NCBI GenBank assembly: GCA_036377075.1
Contig: DASUZB010000260.1
Span: forward strand, 1 to 12,526
Direction of reading: 5' to 3'
From: DASUZB01 sp036377075
GTDB taxonomy: Bacteria; Actinomycetota; CALGFH01
Length of the DNA stretch: 12,526 nucleotides
Shown here: in pieces, positions 1 through 6,854 of the stretch
How positions within the stretch are numbered: the first letter of the stretch is position 1
Layout: each line of letters opens with the position of its first letter
The notes under the pieces: model-generated
Seen by the model: only the letters and a program-made list of their open reading frames with translations
Database searches by the model: none
Told to the model about the DNA's origin: nothing
Made by a program: the position numbers and the translations under genes

Positions 1-2
1 GC

Positions 3-65
3 GGAGGAGGAGAGGTCGGCCTGCCCGGCTTCCTGCGGCGCCGACCCCGGACCCTCCCAGGTTAG
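3..65 (+). CDS. possible 3' end of an upstream gene (20 codons visible)
   Basis: The third forward frame is open from the window edge to a TAG at 63-65 and encodes a tail ending LPGFLRRRPRTLPG. Most of its later codons end in G or C, as real genes here do, and the basic, proline-containing end looks like a natural C-terminus. Only 20 residues are visible, so neither the family nor the reality of the gene can be established. The other two forward frames read as less gene-like peptides here. Sequence to the left of the window would settle it. Confidence 0.25.
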   Translation, partial: GGGEVGLPGFLRRRPRTLPG

Positions 66-73
66 GATGTGCC

Positions 74-274
74 ATGCGTCCGTCCTCGGGCCTATCGCCC
101 GATAGCTACCGCGTTGCCCTCGACCATCCGGCCACGGCGGCGCTGCTGCGGCGGTACCGGTCGCGAGGCTGGGCCTTCCCGCTCGTGGGCGGGGTTCCGC
201 CGCTGCTGGCTCTACGGATGCAGGTGCCGCCGTCGCCGGTCCCGGCGCAACGACGCCCGCCACACAATGGCTGA
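74..274 (+). CDS. doubtful small ORF, 66 residues, unrecognised
   Basis: An ATG at 74 is preceded by AGGA at 64-67, a plausible ribosome binding site with six bases of spacing. The stop is three bases before the aminotransferase start at 278, so the two could be co-translated. The first two thirds show high G/C at third positions, but the last 15 or so codons are poorer and rich in Pro and Arg, unlike a folded domain. I recognise no family, signal peptide or membrane segment. It may instead be untranslated leader of the aminotransferase gene or decayed coding sequence. Confidence 0.28.
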   Translation: MRPSSGLSPDSYRVALDHPATAALLRRYRSRGWAFPLVGGVPPLLALRMQVPPSPVPAQRRPPHNG

Positions 275-277
275 CCG

Positions 278-1033
278 TTGACCCAGATCGAGATCGACGG
301 GGTGTCGCCAACCCCTGACCAGCTGTGGGCGACGGTCTCGGGCTACGGCCACTTCACCGCGATGCAGGTCCGCAACGGCAAGGTGCGCGGCCTCGCCCTG
401 CACCTGCGGAGGCTGGAGGCGGCCAACCGCGAGGCCTTCGGCGCCGGCCTCGACGGCGAACGCGTACGGGCCCTGGTCAGGCACGCGCTCGGTGACACCA
501 GGGACGCCTCGGTCCGCGTCTACGTCTTCGAGGCCCCCGGCGAACCGGCCACCATGGTCACCGTCAAGCCGCCGGCCGAGATGGCGACGCCGCAGCGCCT
601 GCAGTCTGCGCGCTACCAACGGCCGGACGCGCACATCAAGCACGTCACCACGGACCAGGGGCACTACCGGCGGCAGGCGCAACGCGCCGGCTTCGACGAC
701 GCCGTCCTCGTGGGGACCGATGGCGCCGTGTCCGAGACCACGCTCGCCAACGTCGGCTTCTTCGACGGCGAGGCGGTGCTGTGGCCGGACGCGCCGATGC
801 TGCACGGCATCACCATGCAGCTCCTGGAGCGCGAGCTCGCGGTGCGCGGCACGCCCTCACGGCGCTCGACCGTGCGCCTGCAGGAGGTCGCGTCGCTCCA
901 CGGAGCCTTCCTGTGCAGTGCCCGCGGCATCGCCGCCGTCACCGCCGTCGACCACACCGGCCTGCCCATCGGGTCCAAGGGCTTGAGCGCGCTCGCCGAG
1001 GCGTACGCGTCGGTGCCCTGGGACGGCATCTGA
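278..1033 (+). CDS. class IV aminotransferase (branched-chain aminotransferase / aminodeoxychorismate lyase fold)
   Basis: A 251-residue PLP enzyme of the fold-type IV family, which includes branched-chain and D-amino acid aminotransferases and 4-amino-4-deoxychorismate lyase (PabC). The N-terminal part has the family block YGHFTAMQVRNGKVRG followed by LHLRRLEA (about residues 23-48). K121 in HIKHVTT is the likely PLP Schiff-base lysine, and E153 in VSETTLANVGFF fits the glutamate that contacts the PLP ring nitrogen. LHGIT (175-179) matches the phosphate-binding region, and CSARGIAAV lies near the C-terminus. The start is a TTG at 278 without an obvious Shine-Dalgarno; an in-frame GTG at 302 is an alternative, but residues before it resemble family N-termini. 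The gene stands alone on the + strand and converges on the MFS gene with 28 bases between. Substrate cannot be told from sequence; calling it PabC would be over-reach. Confidence 0.88.
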   Translation: MTQIEIDGVSPTPDQLWATVSGYGHFTAMQVRNGKVRGLALHLRRLEAANREAFGAGLDGERVRALVRHALGDTRDASVRVYVFEAPGEPATMVTVKPPAEMATPQRLQSARYQRPDAHIKHVTTDQGHYRRQAQRAGFDDAVLVGTDGAVSETTLANVGFFDGEAVLWPDAPMLHGITMQLLERELAVRGTPSRRSTVRLQEVASLHGAFLCSARGIAAVTAVDHTGLPIGSKGLSALAEAYASVPWDGI

Positions 1034-1061
1034 CCCGAAGCACGCCGCCGCTGTAGCCGGA

Positions 1062-2252
1062 TCATGCCGCGAGGAGCCGGCGTCGCGCGGCGGCCGCGAA
1101 CGCGGCGAGGCTGCCCGCGGCGAGGAGGGCGAGGACGACCGGGGAACTGGTCGCGCCGAAGCGGGCGATGACCACGCCGACGGCCGGCGGGAACAGCGCC
1201 CCGCCGAGCATGGAGCCGAGCAGCAGCCACGAGGTGCTGCGGGGGTTGCCGGGGTCGCGGCGGGCGAGCCAGGCGACCCCGGTGGGGAAGATGGGGGCGA
1301 TCGCCAGGCCGGTCAGCACGTAGGCGACCGGCGCCGCCGGCGCGATAACCGCGAGCAGCAGCGCGGGCACGGACGCGGCGGACGCGGCCAGGACGACCAC
1401 CGAGGCCGCGAACCGGCGGGTGAGCGGCGCCACCAGCAGCCGGCCGACCGCCAGGGCGCACCAGAACGCGGCGGTGAGGGTGGCGGAGGTCCCGGGGCCG
1501 TAGCCGACCCGCTGCAGGTGGGTCGGCATCCACCCGCCGACGCCGCTCTCGACGCCCAGGTAGAGGACGTAGGCCGCCACGAACGCCGCGACCAGCGGGC
1601 TCAGGCCGAGCGTCCGGTAGCGCCCGCCGCCGCTCGCCGGGGCGTGCAGCCGCCCCGACAGGCCGCGGAGGCCGAGCGCCAGCACCACCGCGACGCCGGC
1701 CGCGGCGGTGAACACGACCTGCAGGGCGTGGTCGGCGGTCGCCGCGACCAGCAACGGCCCGAGCACCGCCCCGACGCCGAACTGGGCGTGGACCAGGTTG
1801 AGCCGCGCCGACGGGCTGGCGGAACGTGGCTCCTCCGCGGCGGCACGGCCTCCCGCGCCGTGGGCCAGGAGCTGGTTGAGCCCGAAGTCGAGGGCGCCGG
1901 AGCCGGCGCCGACCAGCAGCACGGCCCCGAGCAGCGCCGGCCAGGACGGAGCCGCCGCGACCGCGGCGCAGCCGAGCGCCAGCACCGCCAGCGCTCCCAG
2001 CATGGCGCGCCGCCCGGAGACGCGTTCGATCACCGCCATCGCGACGCCGACGCCGAGCAGCGCCCCGCCGAAGCCCGCGCTGAAGACGGTGCCGGCGGCC
2101 GGCAGGCCGATGCCGAAACGCCGGGTGAGCTGGCCGAGGGCCGGGCCCCAGACGGCGCCGAGCGCGCCGATGAGCAGGAACGTGCCGCCGGCGGCCACGA
2201 ACGCCGGGCGCGACAGGGTGACGCCCTCCGACGCCGGCGGCGGGCGCCTCAC
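1062..2252 (-). CDS. MFS transporter, 12 predicted membrane segments
   Basis: A 396-residue integral membrane protein of the major facilitator superfamily. Hydrophobic segments run throughout in two groups: about residues 17-195 and 216-390, separated by a polar loop (about 196-215, RGLSGRLHAPASGGG). An N-half LNLVHAQFGVGAVLGPLL and a C-half YLGVESGVGGWMPTHLQ resemble sugar- or small-metabolite-type MFS proteins, but the substrate is unknown. The open frame extends upstream to 2762, yet that extension reads as Arg/Gly-rich antisense-like peptide and overlaps the DUF3592-like gene. The GTG at 2250-2252 is the better start: it overlaps the upstream TGA as GTGA, and the first membrane segment begins soon after. 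This implies translational coupling with the DUF3592-like gene. It converges on the aminotransferase at its 3' end. Confidence 0.88.
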   Translation of the reverse strand: MRRPPPASEGVTLSRPAFVAAGGTFLLIGALGAVWGPALGQLTRRFGIGLPAAGTVFSAGFGGALLGVGVAMAVIERVSGRRAMLGALAVLALGCAAVAAAPSWPALLGAVLLVGAGSGALDFGLNQLLAHGAGGRAAAEEPRSASPSARLNLVHAQFGVGAVLGPLLVAATADHALQVVFTAAAGVAVVLALGLRGLSGRLHAPASGGGRYRTLGLSPLVAAFVAAYVLYLGVESGVGGWMPTHLQRVGYGPGTSATLTAAFWCALAVGRLLVAPLTRRFAASVVVLAASAASVPALLLAVIAPAAPVAYVLTGLAIAPIFPTGVAWLARRDPGNPRSTSWLLLGSMLGGALFPPAVGVVIARFGATSSPVVLALLAAGSLAAFAAAARRRLLAA

Positions 2253-2716
2253 GAGTTGAGCAGGACGGCCGCGCCGATCGCGACGAACAGCAGGCCGAAC
2301 AGGAGGGCGCCCGTCCCGGCCACGAGCATGGCGGCGGACAGGCAGCCGCCGCTGGCCAGCTTGCGGTCGGCGACCTGCGCCCGGGTGGGCTGGTCGGGGT
2401 CGTACAGGACCATCACCTGGTCGCCCCGCCGCGCCGGGGCGGGGACGCTGCCGTACATCGCCAGCGTCTGGACGGGCCGCCCATCGACGGTGGTGAACTC
2501 GAGCCGCGGCACCCAGACGCCGGAGTCGACGTCGCCCGCATGGTGGTACCGCCCACGGTGCAGCTCGAGGTCGACCACCAGCCCGGGCACGCGCGCCGCG
2601 CGCGCCATGAACGCGCGCGAGGACCGCCTGGTCCTGAGCCCGATCGCCACGAACCCCGCCCCGAGCGCCGCGAACACGGCCCCGACCGCCATCAGGATCC
2701 CGGCAGCCGACCCCAT
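2249..2716 (-). CDS. DUF3592-like small membrane protein
   Basis: A 155-residue protein with one hydrophobic segment at the N-terminus (about residues 4-26) and one near the C-terminus (about 126-152), enclosing a soluble loop of about 90 residues. The loop carries the pattern typical of DUF3592: RVPGLVVDLEL, then PRLEFTTVDGRPVQT, then GDQVMVLYDPDQPTRAQV. Family members have no settled biochemical role, so I give none. The ATG start at 2714-2716 is preceded by a strong GGAGGAGG ribosome binding site. Its stop codon overlaps the GTG start of the MFS transporter gene, so the two are probably one transcript and translationally coupled. The cyclodeaminase-family gene lies 92 bases upstream on the same strand and may be in the same operon. 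Confidence 0.85.
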   Translation of the reverse strand: MGSAAGILMAVGAVFAALGAGFVAIGLRTRRSSRAFMARAARVPGLVVDLELHRGRYHHAGDVDSGVWVPRLEFTTVDGRPVQTLAMYGSVPAPARRGDQVMVLYDPDQPTRAQVADRKLASGGCLSAAMLVAGTGALLFGLLFVAIGAAVLLNS

Positions 2717-2808
2717 GGTGCCTCCTCCGCTCGCCTGGACGACCCTTCAGTTCTCCCGCCAAGGGGTCGCGAGCCGGTAACGGCGCCGCCGCGTGCCGAT
2801 CAACGCCG

Positions 2809-3756
2809 CTAAATCGTGACGGTCACGCCGGCGCCGGTGCGCCTGGCGCGGTCGTAGACGAGGCGGGCGGCGGCCGCGTCCTCGACCGCGTGGCCGGTCG
2901 ACTTGTAGACCGTGACCTCGTCCGCCGAGGTGCGGCCCGGCCGCGTGCCGGCCAGCACCTCGCCGACCTCGGTGATCCCGTCCGGGTCGAGGCCCTGCAG
3001 CTCGTGGGCGCCGGCGGGCGGCGGGTTGGTGGCCGCGCCGCGCCACTCGACGAACACCCGCGCGCGCTGGACGGTGGCGGCGTCGAGCTCGGGGCCGAAG
3101 GTGCCGCCGACCGCGCTGACGTGGACGCCCGGCGCCAGCCAGGCGGCGTCGAGGATCGGCTCGCGCGCGTCGGTGCAGCAGGCCACCACGTCGGCGCCGC
3201 GCACCGCCTCCTCGAAGGACCCGGCCGCGACGGCCGCCGGATGGCGGGCGGCGAGCGCGGCCGCGTGCTCGGGCGTGCGCGAGGCGACGCGGACCTCGCG
3301 GAAGTGCCGTATGTGGGGGAAGGTCTCCAGGTGGGAGTGGCCCTGCACGCCCGCGCCGAGGATCGCCAGCACCGCCGCGTCCGGGCGGGCGAGCGCGCCG
3401 GCGGCGACCGCCGCCGCCGCGCCGGTCCGCAGGGCGGTGATGCGGGTGCCGTCCATCAGCGCCAGCGGGCTGCCGTCCGCCTCGTCGAACAGCGCGACCA
3501 GCGCCTGGTGGGAGGGTCGGCCCATGGCGTGGTTGCCGGGGAAGACGGCGACCAGCTTGGCGCCGAGCGCCACCCCCGGCAGGTGCACCGGCATGGCGCC
3601 GAGCATCCCCGCCTCCGCGTTGGCCGCGACCCGCGGCGGCACCGAGGCCCGCCCGGCGCTGAGCGCCCTGAAGGCGTCGGCGAGCGCCGCGAGCAGCTCG
3701 TCGACCTCCAGCAGCGCGGTCACGTCCGCCTCGCTGAGCACCAGCACCTCGGCCAT
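2809..3756 (-). CDS. ornithine cyclodeaminase / mu-crystallin family NAD(P)-dependent enzyme
   Basis: A 315-residue protein of the normal length for this family, whose members include ornithine cyclodeaminase, archaeal-type alanine dehydrogenase, ketimine reductases and SbnB-like enzymes. Visible blocks are GAKLVAVFPGN (65-75, with the active-site lysine K67), LMDGTRITALRTGAAAAV (100-117, with R110), the Rossmann nucleotide loop GAGVQGHSH (134-142), GGTFGPELD (217-225, region of the catalytic Asp, here D225) and the C-terminal TSADEVTVYKSTGHAVED (276-293). The ATG at 3754-3756 follows GGAGGGG. All expected catalytic positions are present, so it is probably active. The substrate cannot be assigned: true ornithine cyclodeaminases are a minority of the family. 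A possible -10 element lies at 3784-3789. Confidence 0.9.
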   Translation of the reverse strand: MAEVLVLSEADVTALLEVDELLAALADAFRALSAGRASVPPRVAANAEAGMLGAMPVHLPGVALGAKLVAVFPGNHAMGRPSHQALVALFDEADGSPLALMDGTRITALRTGAAAAVAAGALARPDAAVLAILGAGVQGHSHLETFPHIRHFREVRVASRTPEHAAALAARHPAAVAAGSFEEAVRGADVVACCTDAREPILDAAWLAPGVHVSAVGGTFGPELDAATVQRARVFVEWRGAATNPPPAGAHELQGLDPDGITEVGEVLAGTRPGRTSADEVTVYKSTGHAVEDAAAARLVYDRARRTGAGVTVTI

Positions 3757-3783
3757 GCCACCCCTCCGTCGCCCGTTGGGCGC

Positions 3784-3789
3784 AATCTA
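3784..3789 (-). promoter_or_regulatory. possible -10 element for the cyclodeaminase-family gene
   Basis: Reading the - strand, TAGATT fits the TANNNT pattern of actinobacterial housekeeping promoters and lies 27 bases upstream of the ATG at 3756, leaving room for a short leader with the GGAGGGG ribosome site. I see no convincing TTGACA-like -35 box 16-18 bases further upstream, so this is tentative. Confidence 0.3.
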
Positions 3790-3828
3790 CCCCGTCGGCC
3801 ACCGCCGGTGACGCTGGTCAGGCGGCCC

Positions 3829-3857
3829 GGACCGGACGGTCCCCGCGCTCGGCGGGG
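3829..3857 (-). terminator. tandem stem-loops, possible terminator after the DedA-PAP2 gene
   Basis: Two adjacent perfect hairpins lie 36-65 bases past the DedA-PAP2 stop (- strand). One has GGACC/GGTCC arms with a four-base loop (3829-3842). The other has CCCCGC/GCGGGG arms with a five-base loop (3841-3857). They share two bases, so they may be alternative folds. Neither is followed by a T-run, which is common for GC-rich actinobacterial terminators but weakens the call. Confidence 0.35.
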
Positions 3858-3893
3858 CTCACCGTGAGTCGAGCGCCTCCCAGCGCGCGGGTG

Positions 3894-5348
3894 CTACGAG
3901 CGGCCGTCGCGATCCGGGTCGGGGTCGGTGCCGCCGGGGACCAGCAGGGGCGGCTCGTCCTGGGAGAGCGGCGCGCGGCGGCCCTCGCGGCGGCCGCCGA
4001 GGGTCTGCGCGGTGGTCCACACCACCAGCATCCAGGCGGTACCCAGGGCGGTGCCGCCGAGCACGTCCGTGTACCAGCTGGCGCCGAGGTACAGGCGCGA
4101 CAGGCCGATCACCACGACCAGCCCGAGTGCGGTGGCCCACACGGCGACCTTGCGGCCCCACTGGGGCAGCCCGGCGGCCACCAGCGCGGCCAGCATGAAG
4201 TAGACCGCGGCGGCGTCGACCGCGTGGGCCGACGGGAACGAGGTCCCCACCGCCCCGGTGGCTACCAGCGGGTCCGCCGGGCGCACCCGCGGGACCACCG
4301 TCTTGACCATCCACCAGCACGCCAGCGCGCCGAGCTGGACGCTGGCGAGCAGGACCAGCGGCCGCCAGGTGCGCGCGTACCAGCGCCACGTCAGGCCGAC
4401 GGCGAGCACCACGCCGGCCAGGACCGGCCCGTCGCCGAGGGTGGTCAGCGCCAGCATCGCCCGGGTCAGCCAGGCCTCCCGGTGGGCCAGGAAGAACTCG
4501 TTGACGGGATGGTCGACCAGCGCCAGCTCCCGCGCGCCGAGCACGTCCAGGGCGATCGCCGCGAAGGCGATGGTCACGGCGACCAGGGCCAGCACCGCGA
4601 CGGTGAGCGACAGGCCGAGCGCGCCCTCCGGGCGCAGGCGCCGGGCGAGGAACTCCAGCTCGCGGCGGCGCCGGACCCGGATGCGGGCGATCAGGGGCCG
4701 GGAGAGCTGCCGGTCGACCCAGGCGTGGAAGCGCTCCGGGTGGCCGGCGATCCAGCGGGCGCCGAGCACGATGCCGCCGATCACCAGGGCCAGCAGCAGC
4801 AGGACCAGGCTGGCCCGCTTGGCCAGCGCCTCGACGCGGCGCCAGCCGGTGCCGGCGACGTAGCCGAGCAGGACGAAGACGGTCGCCCACACGGCGCCGC
4901 CGGCGACGTTGTTGAGCAGGAAGGTGCGGTAGCGCATGCGGGCCATGCCGGCCAGGCCGGGGATCATCACCCGCAGGGCGGCGGTGAAGCGCCCGAAGAA
5001 CACCGCCTTGCCGCCGCCCCGGTCGGCGAGGTACCGCTCGGCCCGGTCGATGTGGCGGGGCTTGACGAAGCGCCCCAGCGAGCCCTCGAGCACGCGCCGG
5101 CCCCAGCGCCGGCCGACCCAGTAGCCGACGGTGTCGCCGATGACCGCCCCGCTGATCGCCACGGCCAGGGTCGCCGTCAGCGAGATGCGGCCCTCGAAGG
5201 CGAGCACGCCGCCGAGGATGACGGCGATCTCGCCCGGGAACAGGAAGCCGATGAAGGCCGAGGCCTCGAGCGCCGGCAGCAGGAACACCACGCTCAGGGC
5301 GACCCAGCCCTGGAGCGAGAGGATGCGCTCAGCGATCGCCTCGACCAA
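3894..5348 (-). CDS. DedA-family / PAP2-family fusion membrane protein
   Basis: A 484-residue protein joining two membrane domains. Residues about 1-200 are DedA (SNARE-associated/VTT): LEASAFIGFLFPGE (27-40), GDTVGYWVGRRWG (71-83), and FFGRFTAALRVMIPGLAGMARM (117-138) with the conserved Arg pair. Residues about 245-455 are a PAP2 phosphatase domain with K349-x6-R356-P357 and PSAH (372-375). The third motif, SRLYLGASWYTD (417-428), has Ser424 where the nucleophilic His of PAP2 enzymes is expected. DedA proteins are implicated in flipping undecaprenyl phosphate and phospholipids, and PAP2 enzymes dephosphorylate lipid (pyro)phosphates, so the fusion suggests polyprenyl-phosphate or lipid recycling. 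The TTG start at 5346-5348 is fixed by GGGGAGGT six bases upstream. The polar Pro/Asp-rich tail (about 451-484) is probably cytosolic. Confidence 0.92.
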   Translation of the reverse strand: MVEAIAERILSLQGWVALSVVFLLPALEASAFIGFLFPGEIAVILGGVLAFEGRISLTATLAVAISGAVIGDTVGYWVGRRWGRRVLEGSLGRFVKPRHIDRAERYLADRGGGKAVFFGRFTAALRVMIPGLAGMARMRYRTFLLNNVAGGAVWATVFVLLGYVAGTGWRRVEALAKRASLVLLLLALVIGGIVLGARWIAGHPERFHAWVDRQLSRPLIARIRVRRRRELEFLARRLRPEGALGLSLTVAVLALVAVTIAFAAIALDVLGARELALVDHPVNEFFLAHREAWLTRAMLALTTLGDGPVLAGVVLAVGLTWRWYARTWRPLVLLASVQLGALACWWMVKTVVPRVRPADPLVATGAVGTSFPSAHAVDAAAVYFMLAALVAAGLPQWGRKVAVWATALGLVVVIGLSRLYLGASWYTDVLGGTALGTAWMLVVWTTAQTLGGRREGRRAPLSQDEPPLLVPGGTDPDPDRDGRS

Positions 5349-5397
5349 TCAGCGACCTCCCCTCTGCCCGTGCCCCAGCCGGAGCCAGATCCCCTGG

Positions 5398-5419
5398 TGA
5401 AAGGCTTTCAGGCATTATC
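5398..5419 (-). promoter_or_regulatory. possible promoter -10 with overlapping palindromic operator for the DedA-PAP2 gene
   Basis: On the - strand GATAAT (5419 down to 5414) matches TATAAT at five of six positions. Directly downstream is the interrupted palindrome TGAAAGGCTTTCA (5398-5410; six-base arms around one central base). It would cover the expected transcription start and lies about 50 bases before the TTG start codon. This A+T-richer patch stands out in the surrounding sequence. A repressor binding here could block initiation. No good -35 box is seen, and no regulator gene is adjacent. Confidence 0.35.
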
Positions 5420-5459
5420 GGTCCTGCGCGGTCACTCCCGCAGCGCCGGCACGTCTCGG

Positions 5460-6632
5460 TCAGGTGAACGCGGCGTGGCCCGTGATCGCCTGGCCGAGCA
5501 CGAGCGTGTGGATCTCGCTGGTGCCCTCGTAGGTGAGCACCGACTCGAGGTTGTTGGCGTGCCGGATCACCGGGTACTCGAGGGTCACCCCGTTGGCCCC
5601 GAGGATGGTGCGGGCCTCGCGCGCGATCGCCAGGGCCTCGCGCACGTTGTTGAGCTTGCCGAAGCTGACCTGCTCCGGGGTGAGGGTGCCCGCGTCCTTC
5701 ATCCGTCCGAGGTGCAGCGCGAGCAGCAGCCCCTTGTGCAGCTCCAGCAGCATGTCGACGAGCTTGGCCTGGGTGAGCTGGAAGGCGGCGATCGGCCGAT
5801 CGAACTGCACCCTGCTGCCGGCGTAGTCCAGCGCGGTGGCGAAGCAGGTGCGGGCCGCGCCCATGGAGCCCCAGATGATGCCGTAGCGCGCCTCCGACAG
5901 GCACGACAGCGGGCCGCGCATGCCGCGCGCCTCCGGCAGCTCGGCGTCGGCCGGCAGGCGGCAGTCGTCCAGCACCAGCTCGGAGGTGACCGAGGCGCGC
6001 AGCGACAGCTTCCGCTCGACGTCGCGGGTGGAGTAGCCGGGCGTGCCGCGCGGTACCAGGAAGCCGCGTATGCCCTCGTCGCTGCGTGCCCAGACCACCG
6101 CCAGGTCGGCGATGCCGCCGTTGGTGATCCACATCTTGGTGCCGTTGAGGACCCAGTCGGAGCCGTCCCGGCGCGCGCTGGTGCGCATGCCGGCCGGGTT
6201 GGAGCCGTAGTCCGGCTCGGTCAGGCCGAAGCAGCCGACCACCTCGCCGGCGGCCATGCGCGGCAGCCAGCGGCGCTTCTGCTCCTCGGAGCCGTAGCGC
6301 CAGATCGGGAACATCGCCAGCGACCCCTGCACCGAGGCGAAGCTGCGCAGCCCCGAGTCGCCCGCCTCCAGCTCCAGGCAGGCGAGGCCGTAGCTGACCG
6401 CGTTGGCGCCGGCGCAGCCGTAGCCCTCCAGGTGCATGCCGAGCAGGCCGAGCGCGCCCAGCTCCTTGGCCAGCTCGCGGGGGAACTCCCCGCGCTCGAA
6501 CCAGGTGGCCACCTCCGGCTGCACGCGCTCGTCGACGAAGCGGCGGGTCGCCTCCTGGATGAGGCGCTCCTCCTCGCTGAGATGGGCTCCGATGTCCAGG
6601 AAGTCCAGGGCCTTGGCCGCGAGCTCGTTCAT
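5460..6632 (-). CDS. gcdH: glutaryl-CoA dehydrogenase (acyl-CoA dehydrogenase family)
   Basis: A 390-residue FAD flavoprotein that would convert glutaryl-CoA to crotonyl-CoA and CO2. Family blocks are RSFASVQGSLAMFPIWRYGS (96-115), CFGLTEPDYGSNPAGM (134-149), WITNGGIADLAVV (168-180) and the C-terminal NNLESVLTYEGTSEIHTLVL (360-379). E369 in TYEG is the expected catalytic base with Tyr368 before it; R96 in GLRS corresponds to the Arg that binds the gamma-carboxylate in characterised enzymes. These features separate it from ordinary acyl-CoA dehydrogenases. The frame stays open upstream to 6737, but the added residues are Arg/Ala-rich and unlike the family. The ATG at 6630-6632 gives the usual length, with a purine-rich AGGAC before it. 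It lies 222 bases downstream of the RidA gene on the same strand and may serve the lower part of the CoA-aromatic pathway, or lysine/tryptophan catabolism. Confidence 0.9.
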   Translation of the reverse strand: MNELAAKALDFLDIGAHLSEEERLIQEATRRFVDERVQPEVATWFERGEFPRELAKELGALGLLGMHLEGYGCAGANAVSYGLACLELEAGDSGLRSFASVQGSLAMFPIWRYGSEEQKRRWLPRMAAGEVVGCFGLTEPDYGSNPAGMRTSARRDGSDWVLNGTKMWITNGGIADLAVVWARSDEGIRGFLVPRGTPGYSTRDVERKLSLRASVTSELVLDDCRLPADAELPEARGMRGPLSCLSEARYGIIWGSMGAARTCFATALDYAGSRVQFDRPIAAFQLTQAKLVDMLLELHKGLLLALHLGRMKDAGTLTPEQVSFGKLNNVREALAIAREARTILGANGVTLEYPVIRHANNLESVLTYEGTSEIHTLVLGQAITGHAAFT

Positions 6633-6683
6633 GATGCCGTCCTGTCCCTGGGCGCTTCTTTCCAGCTCCGAGTATTCCACTAC

Positions 6684-6719
6684 TGCCCCGCAGGCAGCCC
6701 GACGGCGGCCGTGGCGGCG
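6684..6719. repeat. 36-bp direct repeat, copy 1
   Basis: This begins TGCCCCGCAGGCAGCCCGAC and matches 6811-6846 at 35 of 36 positions; the difference is C versus G at repeat position 27. It lies 52-87 bases upstream of the glutaryl-CoA dehydrogenase ATG. On the - strand it can form a small hairpin, CTGCC-TGCGG-GGCAG. Confidence 0.8.
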
Positions 6720-6743
6720 TCTGGCTCGGTGAGCCACATGGCG

Positions 6744-6767
6744 GCGTCCGTGGGCTGCGGCGGACGC
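6744..6767 (-). terminator. stem-loop between the RidA and glutaryl-CoA dehydrogenase genes
   Basis: Perfect seven-base arms GCGTCCG (6744-6750) and CGGACGC (6761-6767) enclose a ten-base loop. A second short hairpin, GGCTC-GGT-GAGCC, is at 6723-6735. Both sit in the segment between the two 36-bp repeats, about 90-130 bases beyond the RidA stop on the - strand. They could end the crotonase-RidA transcript, but there is no T-run. The strong base-pairing could also be a processing or regulatory structure. Confidence 0.3.
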
Positions 6768-6810
6768 TGGGGACGGTGGTGCGGCTCCGCCCTTCGCGAT
6801 GCACGGCGGG

Positions 6811-6846
6811 TGCCCCGCAGGCAGCCCGACGGCGGCGGTGGCGGCG
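6811..6846. repeat. 36-bp direct repeat, copy 2
   Basis: Second copy of the 6684-6719 repeat in the same orientation, 127 bases on, 35 of 36 bases identical. It ends eight bases short of the RidA stop codon at 6855-6857. Sequences flanking the two copies are unrelated to each other, so the similarity is limited to this block. Confidence 0.8.
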
Positions 6847-6854
6847 ACCCGCTC

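Noticed and set aside
2253..2762. Long N-terminal extension of the MFS gene
   Set aside because: The extension overlaps the DUF3592-like gene in another frame and reads as Arg/Gly-rich non-domain sequence; the GTG at 2250-2252 gives normal MFS length and a coupled start.
6633..6737. 35-residue N-terminal extension of glutaryl-CoA dehydrogenase
   Set aside because: It is Arg/Ala-rich, overlaps one copy of the 36-bp repeat, and is not expected in the family; the ATG at 6630-6632 gives the standard 390 residues.
6684..6846. CRISPR array suggested by the 36-bp repeat
   Set aside because: There are only two copies, the intervening segment is 91 bases and itself hairpin-rich, and no cas gene is nearby.
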